Source: Simplicispira psychrophila DSM 11588
GTDB taxonomy: Bacteria > Pseudomonadota > Gammaproteobacteria > Burkholderiales > Burkholderiaceae_C
Direction of reading: 5' to 3'
DNA length: 64,000 nt
Assembly (NCBI RefSeq): GCF_000688255.1
Contig: NZ_JHYS01000006.1
Span: 62,001 to 126,000, forward strand
Below the pieces are notes generated by a model. The model was not told the origin of the DNA, did no database searches, and saw nothing but the letters and a program-made list of their open reading frames with translations. The position numbers and the translations under genes are program-made. Below, piece after piece: positions 58,446-64,000 of the stretch (positions are counted from its first letter, which is position 1; each line of letters starts with the position of its first letter).

Positions 58446-60233
58446 ATGGCCCTTTCCTCTGTGGGTGCGCCGACTGCACCGTCTTTTGTGGGTGCGCTGG
58501 ATTGGCGGCGCATTGTCGATTGGCTGCGCGAGGACGGCGTGATTGCCCTGGAGGAAGCGCAGCGCACCGTGGCGCGCTGCTCGCAGGCTGAAAGCCGGCA
58601 GAACCCGCTGGTGCGGCTGGCCAGCGTGGCCATGGCGCGCGCCAGCGATGGCAAGCCGCTCGATATTGAGGCCCTGACCGAATACTTGGCCGCACGCGTG
58701 GGTTTGGGTTACTTGCGTATCGATCCGCTCAAGGTCGATGTCGGCAAGGTGGCCGACACCATGAGCGCCAGCTACGCCGAGCGCCACAAGGTGCTGCCGG
58801 TGCTGGTGACGGCGCAGGAGGTGGTGGTGGCCACGGCCGAGCCGTTCATCACCGACTGGGTGGCTGAAGTGGAGCGCCAGGCGCGCCGCCCGGTGCGCCG
58901 CGTGCTGGTCAATCCGCTGGATATCCAGCGCTACACGGTGGAGTTTTTTGCCCTGGCCAAGTCGGTGCGCAATGCGCAAAAGACCTCGGGCAGCCTGAGC
59001 GCCAGCAGTTTTGAGCAGCTGGTGGAGCTGGGCAAGACCAGCAAGCAGCTCGATGCCAACGACCAAGGTGTCGTCAAGGTGGTGGACTGGTTGTGGCAAT
59101 ACGCCTTTGACCAGCGCGCCAGCGATATTCACCTGGAACCTCGGCGCGAGCAGGGCGTGATCCGCTTTCGCATTGACGGCGTGTTGCACCCGGTCTACCA
59201 GATGCCGATGGGCGTGATGGCGGCGATGGTGGCGCGCATCAAGCTGCTCGGGCGGATGGATGTGATGGAGCGCCGGCGCCCGCAGGATGGGCGCATCAAG
59301 ACGCGCAACCAGCGTGGTGATGAAGTCGAAATGCGCCTGTCCACCTTGCCGACGGCGTTTGGCGAGAAGATGGTGATGCGTATTTTTGACCCCGATACGG
59401 CGCTGAAAGACCTGGATGCGCTGGGGTTTTCGCAGCACGACTCGGAGCGCTGGGAGCAGCTGATTGCCCGCCCGCACGGCATCATTTTGGTCACCGGGCC
59501 GACCGGCTCGGGCAAGACCTCCACGCTGTATTCGACACTCAAGCGCGTGGCGACGGAAGCGGTCAACGTCAGCACCATCGAAGACCCGATTGAAATGATC
59601 GAGGCCAGCTTCAACCAGACCCAGGTGCAGCCGCAGATCGATTTTGGTTTCCCTGAGGGCGTGCGCGCGCTGATGCGGCAAGACCCGGACATCATCATGG
59701 TGGGCGAAATCCGCGATCTGCAAACCGCTGAAATGGCGGTGCAGGCGGCGCTGACGGGCCACTTGGTGTTCAGCACGCTGCATACCAACGATGCACCCAG
59801 CGCCGTCACGCGCCTGATGGAGCTGGGCATTCCCAACTACCTGCTCAATGCCACGCTGATCGGCGTGCTGGCGCAGCGCCTGGTGCGCACGCTGTGCAAG
59901 CTGTGCAAACAACCCGAGGAGGGCGCCACGCAGGATGCGCTGATCGAGGCGGTCAAACCCTGGAAGCTCAGTGGCGGCTACCACCCCTACCAGCCGGTGG
60001 GCTGCGTCGATTGCCGCATGACCGGGTTTCGCGGGCGTATTGGCCTGTATGAGCTGCTGACAGTGAGTGAGGCGCTGAAAGACGGTATCACGCACGAGCC
60101 GTCCATCGATTCGCTGCGCCGCCAGGCGGTGCAAGACGGCATGCGCCCGCTGCGACTGGCTGGCGCGCTGCATGTGGCGCAGGGTGTGACGACGCTGGAC
60201 GAGGTGATGGCCAGCACGCCGCCGCCGCGTTAA
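58446..60233 (+). CDS. GspE/PulE-type secretion or pilus ATPase
   Basis: A 595-aa hexameric ATPase of the type II secretion/type IV pilus class. An N-terminal T2SSE-like domain lies at about 20-160 and the ATPase at about 215-580. Walker A is GPTGSGKT (351-358), Walker B IIMVGEIRD (416-424), followed by the His box LVFSTLHTNDAPSAV. The zinc tetracysteine is CKLC and, later, CVDC. No other secretion or pilus gene is near. It could be a PilB- or GspE-type motor or serve a separate pseudopilus. Confidence 0.85.
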   Translation: MALSSVGAPTAPSFVGALDWRRIVDWLREDGVIALEEAQRTVARCSQAESRQNPLVRLASVAMARASDGKPLDIEALTEYLAARVGLGYLRIDPLKVDVGKVADTMSASYAERHKVLPVLVTAQEVVVATAEPFITDWVAEVERQARRPVRRVLVNPLDIQRYTVEFFALAKSVRNAQKTSGSLSASSFEQLVELGKTSKQLDANDQGVVKVVDWLWQYAFDQRASDIHLEPRREQGVIRFRIDGVLHPVYQMPMGVMAAMVARIKLLGRMDVMERRRPQDGRIKTRNQRGDEVEMRLSTLPTAFGEKMVMRIFDPDTALKDLDALGFSQHDSERWEQLIARPHGIILVTGPTGSGKTSTLYSTLKRVATEAVNVSTIEDPIEMIEASFNQTQVQPQIDFGFPEGVRALMRQDPDIIMVGEIRDLQTAEMAVQAALTGHLVFSTLHTNDAPSAVTRLMELGIPNYLLNATLIGVLAQRLVRTLCKLCKQPEEGATQDALIEAVKPWKLSGGYHPYQPVGCVDCRMTGFRGRIGLYELLTVSEALKDGITHEPSIDSLRRQAVQDGMRPLRLAGALHVAQGVTTLDEVMASTPPPR

Positions 60234-60288
60234 CGGCGTGTCATGGTGTAACGTCTCACAATACCGCCTCTACCACCCCGCAGCGCGC

Positions 60289-61581
60289 ATGACCCTCGCA
60301 TCCCACCTCGCACAGCACCCGCAACGGGCGCTGCTGCACAACGAAATCCACGCCCGTCCACCCGAACCGTTGACCGCGCCGATGGCCATCTCGCACATCG
60401 TCATGTGGGCTGACGCCGCCGGGCGCGAGGCCAGTCGGGCGCACTTGGCGGCGCTGCTGCGCGAGCGCCACCAGCCGCTGCCGGATGCGCAGACCACGCA
60501 CCTGCGCATGGATCTGGGCGCGTTTCGCATCCGCTGGGAGCTGCACACCGAATTTGTCACCTGGACCTTCATGGTGCCCTGCCAGAGCGAGGGCTTTGGC
60601 CAACGTGAGCCGACGGGCGCCACTGCCGCCGTGCCGCGCGATTGGCTGGCGGCGCTGCCGGGGCAGAACCTGTGCAGCCTGCACCTGTGGGTGTTGCCGA
60701 CGCAGGCGTTTGGCTCGGGCTCGCTGGTGCCGCATGTGCTGCAAGAAGATTCGCTGGTGGCCTCCACCGTGGCCGACGGCCATGGTGAGGTGTACACCGA
60801 CTTTGCCATCCACGCCGATGGCTATTCGCGCATGGTGCTGTTGGTTGGCAGCATGACGCCGCGCCGCTTGGGGCGTCTGGTGCAGCACCTGCAGGAAATT
60901 GAAACCTACCGCATGGCCGCCCTGCTGGGCTTGCCGGCGGCGCGCGATGCCGCCAGCGTCCTGGGGCAGGCCGAGCGTGAACTGGCCGAGCTGGCCGACG
61001 CCATCCGCACCGCCAATCGCCATGCCGAGCCGATGCTGCTGGACCGCCTGACACGCTTGGCGGGGCAGGTGGAGAGCGAGTACGCGGCCACGCACTCGCG
61101 CTTTTCTGCCAGCAGTGCCTACTTTGAGTTGGTCGATCGGCGCATCCAGGACATTGCCGAGTCGCGCTTGGCCGGGATGCAGACGATTGGCGAATTTATG
61201 GACCGGCGCCTGAGTCCGGCGCGCAGTACCTGTGATTGGGCGGCGCGGCGGCAAGAATCCTTGTCGCGGCGCGTCTCGCGTATCAGCCACCTGCTGCGCA
61301 CGCGTGTCGAGATTGAGCAGCAGGAAAACAGCCAGGCACTGTTGGCCACCATGAACCAGCGCCAGGGCTTGCAGCTGAAGTTGCAGTCCACGGTGGAGGG
61401 GTTGTCGGTGGCGGCCATCACTTATTACATCGTGGGTCTGGTCAGCTACCTGGCCAAGGGCGGGCAAAAGATGGGCTGGCCGCTGAGTGCCGAGACCACG
61501 GCGGCGGCTGCCATTCCGGTGGTGGCGTTGGCGGTGTGGCTGTCGCTGCGCCGGATGCACCACAGAATGTTCCACGAGTGA
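60289..61581 (+). CDS. DUF3422 family membrane protein
   Basis: A 430-aa protein. The N-terminal HNEIHARPPEPL and the block VTWTFMVPCQ are typical of DUF3422. The C-terminus has two helices (about 370-392 and 400-420). Between them the protein is mainly helical and Arg/Leu-rich. Function unknown. I chose the ATG at 60289, 17 codons inside the open frame, because the conserved part begins there. It lies 55 bp after the GspE-type gene. Confidence 0.75.
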   Translation: MTLASHLAQHPQRALLHNEIHARPPEPLTAPMAISHIVMWADAAGREASRAHLAALLRERHQPLPDAQTTHLRMDLGAFRIRWELHTEFVTWTFMVPCQSEGFGQREPTGATAAVPRDWLAALPGQNLCSLHLWVLPTQAFGSGSLVPHVLQEDSLVASTVADGHGEVYTDFAIHADGYSRMVLLVGSMTPRRLGRLVQHLQEIETYRMAALLGLPAARDAASVLGQAERELAELADAIRTANRHAEPMLLDRLTRLAGQVESEYAATHSRFSASSAYFELVDRRIQDIAESRLAGMQTIGEFMDRRLSPARSTCDWAARRQESLSRRVSRISHLLRTRVEIEQQENSQALLATMNQRQGLQLKLQSTVEGLSVAAITYYIVGLVSYLAKGGQKMGWPLSAETTAAAAIPVVALAVWLSLRRMHHRMFHE

Positions 61582-61661
61582 GAGAGGCCTGCTGCTTTAT
61601 CCACTGTTTTGCTGTCCGTTGTCTTACCCCTTCACTGTATTTTTGACTGCACCCTTTTGCC

Positions 61662-62099
61662 ATGCCCCGTATCCAATTCCCCCTGCCTGAGCATTTCATC
61701 TTTTCGACCGAAATGCAGATCTACACCAGCCACATCAACTGGGGCGGCCACCTGGACAATGCGCAGCTGCTGACGCTGGTGTCGGAAGCGCGTTCGCGAT
61801 TTTTTCGCTGGCTGGATTACCGCGAAGCGCAGGTTGAGCACTGCTCCATCGTCGTCGGTGATGTGGTGGCGCAGTACAAATCCGAAGCCTTTCATGGTGA
61901 AACCATGGTGGTGCAGATGGTGCCGACCGACTTCAATCGCTACGGTTTCGACCTCGCCTTTCAGATGAGCGATAAAGCCTCGGGCCGTGAAGTGGCGCGC
62001 GGCAAGCAGGGCATTGTGTTCATTGATTTGGCAGAGAAAAAAGTGACCGCGCTGCCGGAAGCCTTCTGCGCGCGCTTGGCGGCCCGCAGCACGCTGTGA
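61662..62099 (+). CDS. Hot-dog fold thioesterase
   Basis: A 145-aa 4HBT-like protein. The signature YTSHINWGGHLDNAQLL with an Asp, and the HGETM and YGFDLAFQM strands, fit acyl-CoA thioesterases. Substrate unknown. The ribosome site is not clear. It stands alone on the same strand as the flanking genes. Confidence 0.75.
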   Translation: MPRIQFPLPEHFIFSTEMQIYTSHINWGGHLDNAQLLTLVSEARSRFFRWLDYREAQVEHCSIVVGDVVAQYKSEAFHGETMVVQMVPTDFNRYGFDLAFQMSDKASGREVARGKQGIVFIDLAEKKVTALPEAFCARLAARSTL

Positions 62100-62128
62100 G
62101 AGGAAGCCCCACTGCCGTGCTGAAAAAT

Positions 62129-62185
62129 ATATATAAAAAGTGTCTGTAACGCAGGTACAGCAAGCGCAGCTAGCTCACAAAAAAA
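62129..62185 (-). repeat. Dispersed repeat copy 13, DMT transporter start
   Basis: On the minus strand: TTTTTTTGTGAGCTAGCTGC, GCTTGC, spacer, then GTTACAGACACTTTTTATAT. It is degenerate but has the family layout. It includes the probable GTG start of the transporter. Confidence 0.45.
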
Positions 62186-63060
62186 GAGCGACCGGCATGC
62201 TGCTGGCGCTGCTGGGCGCGATGGCTTTTAGCGGCAAGGCGATCATCGTCAAACTGGCGTATCGCCATGGCGTGGATGCCGTCACGCTGATCATGTATCG
62301 CATGTTGTTTGCGCTGCCCATTTTTGCCACCATGGCCTGGTGGGCCAGCCGCAGCCAGCCGCCGCTCATGCGGCGCGATGCGCTGGGTGTGCTCGGCCTG
62401 GGCGTGTCCGGCTACTACTTGGCGAGTTTTTTGGACTTTGCCGGTCTGGCCTACATCAGCGCCAGCCTGGAGCGCCTGATCCTGTACCTGAACCCGACCA
62501 TCGTGCTGCTGCTGGGCTGGGCGGTGTATGGGCGTGCCATGCGCTGGGGGCAGGCGCTGGGCATGGCGATCAGTTACTGCGGGGTGGTGCTGGTGTTTGG
62601 TCAAGAGGCGCAGCTACCAGGGGGGCAGGGTGCGAATGCCGCCTGGGGCGCTTTGTTGGTGTTTTTGAGTGCGCTCAGTTACGCCATCTACCTGGTCTAC
62701 AGCGGCGAGATGGTGCAGCGCTTGGGCGCATTGCGCCTGGTCGGGCTGGCCACCACCGTCGCCTGTGGGCTGTGCCTGCTGCAATTTGTGCTGCTGCGCC
62801 CGCTCTCGGCGGCGCTGGTGGCGCCCGAGGTGGTCTGGCTGTCGGTGCTGAATGCCACGCTGTGCACCGCCGCGCCGGTGGTGATGGTGATGATGGCGGT
62901 CGAGCGCATTGGTGCCAGTGCTGCGGCGCAAGCCGGGATGATCGGCCCGCTCTCGACCATCCTGATGGGCGTGTGGCTGCTGGGGGAGCCGTTCACGCTG
63001 GCGGTGGCGGCCGGCACGGGATTGGTGCTGTTGGGGATTTTTGTTTTTACGCGCCGGTGA
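62140..63060 (+). CDS. DMT-superfamily EamA transporter
   Basis: A 306-aa inner-membrane protein with ten helices in two EamA repeats (first about 20-145, second about 165-300). Typical blocks are FSGKAIIVKLAYR and ASLERLILYLNPTIVLLLG. The substrate is unknown. The start is uncertain: GTG at 62140 (inside a repeat copy) or ATG at 62197, which begins just before helix 1; no ribosome site decides. Confidence 0.82.
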   Translation: MSVTQVQQAQLAHKKRATGMLLALLGAMAFSGKAIIVKLAYRHGVDAVTLIMYRMLFALPIFATMAWWASRSQPPLMRRDALGVLGLGVSGYYLASFLDFAGLAYISASLERLILYLNPTIVLLLGWAVYGRAMRWGQALGMAISYCGVVLVFGQEAQLPGGQGANAAWGALLVFLSALSYAIYLVYSGEMVQRLGALRLVGLATTVACGLCLLQFVLLRPLSAALVAPEVVWLSVLNATLCTAAPVVMVMMAVERIGASAAAQAGMIGPLSTILMGVWLLGEPFTLAVAAGTGLVLLGIFVFTRR

Positions 63061-63107
63061 GGGGTGATGGCACCGGCCGCATTGTTTTTGTTTTCTAGGA
63101 GCCATCG

Positions 63108-63938
63108 ATGGACTTAGGGATTTCAGGCAAATGGGCGTTGGTATGCGGCGCCAGCAAGGGTTTGGGCGCTGGCTGCGCGCAGGCATTGGTGCGTGAAGGC
63201 GTGAACGTGCTGATCAATGCACGCGGCAGCGAGGTCTTGGCCTTGGCTGCTACTGATTTAAGAGCTTTTGGCGCTGATGCAACAAGGGCTGGAGGCTCAA
63301 AATGGTCTCAACCCACTGTGCTGGCCGTCGCCGCGGATATCACCACTGCCGAAGGCCGCGCCGCAGTGTTCAGCGCAGCCGGTGGCCCAGGGCACGACTT
63401 TGACATCGTCGTCACTAACGCCGGTGGGCCGCCCACGGGCGATTTTCGTACCTGGGAGCGCGAGACCTGGATCAAAGCGGTGGATGCCAATATGTTGACG
63501 CCGATCGAGCTGATCCGTGCCACCGTGGACGGCATGGCGGCGCGTGGTTTTGGCCGCATCGTCAACATCACCTCCAGTGCCGTCAAGGCGCCGATTGACA
63601 TCCTGGGCTTGTCCAACGGCGCGCGCAGCGGTTTGACCGGCTTTGTCGCTGGCGTTGCACGCAGCCCGTTGGCACGGCATGGCGTGACGATCAACAACTT
63701 GCTGCCCGGACGCTTTGACACCGACCGCCTGGCCACTACCCTGATGGCTACCGCCGAAAAAATGGGCACCACGCTGGACGCCGTGCGCAAGGCCCAAGTG
63801 GCCAGCATTCCAGCTGGCCGCTTTGGTCGGGCACAAGAATTCGGTGCCATTTGTGCCTTTTTGTGCAGCGTACATGCGGGTTACATGACGGGGCAAAACA
63901 TGCTTGCAGATGGTGGGGTTTACCCGGGTACTTTCTAA
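63108..63938 (+). CDS. Atypical short-chain dehydrogenase/reductase
   Basis: A 276-aa SDR. The NAD(P) loop is CGASKGLG (13-20), the NAG motif NAGGPPTG is present, and the Ser of NITSSAVKAP aligns with the catalytic Ser. The usual YxxxK is missing: the place reads GLSNGARSGL. This occurs in a known divergent FabG-like subfamily, so it may lack ordinary SDR chemistry. AGGAG lies 6 nt before the ATG. A repeat copy encodes about residues 50-68, an insert before the VAADIT strand. Confidence 0.8.
   Translation: MDLGISGKWALVCGASKGLGAGCAQALVREGVNVLINARGSEVLALAATDLRAFGADATRAGGSKWSQPTVLAVAADITTAEGRAAVFSAAGGPGHDFDIVVTNAGGPPTGDFRTWERETWIKAVDANMLTPIELIRATVDGMAARGFGRIVNITSSAVKAPIDILGLSNGARSGLTGFVAGVARSPLARHGVTINNLLPGRFDTDRLATTLMATAEKMGTTLDAVRKAQVASIPAGRFGRAQEFGAICAFLCSVHAGYMTGQNMLADGGVYPGTF
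63255..63312 (+). repeat. Dispersed repeat copy 14, inside SDR gene
   Basis: AAGAGCTTTTGGCGC, spacer, then AAGGGCTGGAGGCTCAAAAT. The right half is very close to the family. It is read in frame as DATRAGGSKWSQ and neighbours. Confidence 0.65.
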
Positions 63939-64000
63939 TCACGCAGGCACAATCACAGCAATAACAGCTTGTGACGCAAAAGTGATTTTGAATATTTCTG

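Noticed and set aside
57897-60173. Very long open frame (758 codons) antisense to the GspE-type ATPase
   Set aside because: The antisense protein is His/Gln/Arg-rich with no domain, a usual shadow of a GC-rich gene; the sense gene has full ATPase motifs.

Overview
The window looks like a stretch of core chromosome from a betaproteobacterium of the order Burkholderiales, most likely family Comamonadaceae (Rhodoferax/Polaromonas/Acidovorax type). The basis is the gene order (gpmA-ctpA-moeB facing rhodanese-grxC-secB-gpsA; sdhCDAB-sdhE-gltA facing mdh-citE-like-acnB; lolCD-tatD; recJ with an RpfE-like gene), the high GC content, and the flavour of the proteins. This is inference from sequence alone. 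I see no rRNA, tRNA, insertion sequence, prophage or CRISPR array. All 63 genes called appear intact except the first, which is cut by the window edge.

Layout. 1-1.3 kb: the N-terminus of a membrane protein (probably a sensor kinase), a NarL/LuxR-type response regulator and a stand-alone receiver protein. 1.4-7 kb: moeB, the periplasmic protease ctpA and gpmA on the minus strand, then rhodanese, grxC, secB and gpsA on the plus strand. 7-10.7 kb: a glycine betaine/proline ABC importer (proV-proW-proX) with a good promoter and a leader of about 345 nt. 11-16 kb: a small membrane protein, rnk, an EptA-like lipid A phosphoethanolamine transferase, and the glutathione-dependent formaldehyde pathway (fghA, adhC). 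16-27.8 kb: a TCA-cycle block. sdhC-D-A-B, sdhE and gltA run leftward, mdh, a CitE-like lyase, a secreted protein and acnB run rightward, and a GntR/UTRA regulator with a perfect 12-bp palindrome sits between them.

28-40 kb: ccoG, a MocR-type regulator, a DUF5610-like protein, a PaiB-like protein, a U32 hydroxylation protein, ybgC-tolQ-tolR-tolA, an aminotransferase, nusB, ribH and a RibBA protein whose RibA half is degenerate (RibBX type). 40.5-44 kb: a QseBC-like two-component system overlapping a cardiolipin synthase. 44-49.8 kb: trpS with an extra C-terminal domain, an M50 protease, a YciO/Sua5 protein, a PHP phosphatase and a chemoreceptor. 49.8-57.5 kb: recJ, an RpfE-like protein, lolC-lolD, a thioredoxin-like protein, tatD and a 567-aa orphan. 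57.7-64 kb: a spermidine-synthase-like protein, an isolated GspE-type ATPase, a DUF3422 membrane protein, a thioesterase, a DMT transporter and an atypical short-chain dehydrogenase.

The most unusual thing in the window is a dispersed family of short (about 45-65 bp) imperfectly palindromic repeats. I find fourteen copies. Read in one orientation they share AATAGCT, then roughly TAGCGC, a variable stretch of about 10 nt, and AAGGGCTAGAGGC followed by A/T-rich sequence. The copies lie at gene borders and also inside genes. They supply start codons (gpsA, recJ, probably lolD and the DMT transporter), stop codons (proX, proW, the U32 protein, the RpfE-like protein, tatD), in-frame coding sequence (EptA-like, CitE-like, SDR) and the U-tract of at least one terminator (trpS). 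I do not know a published name for it.
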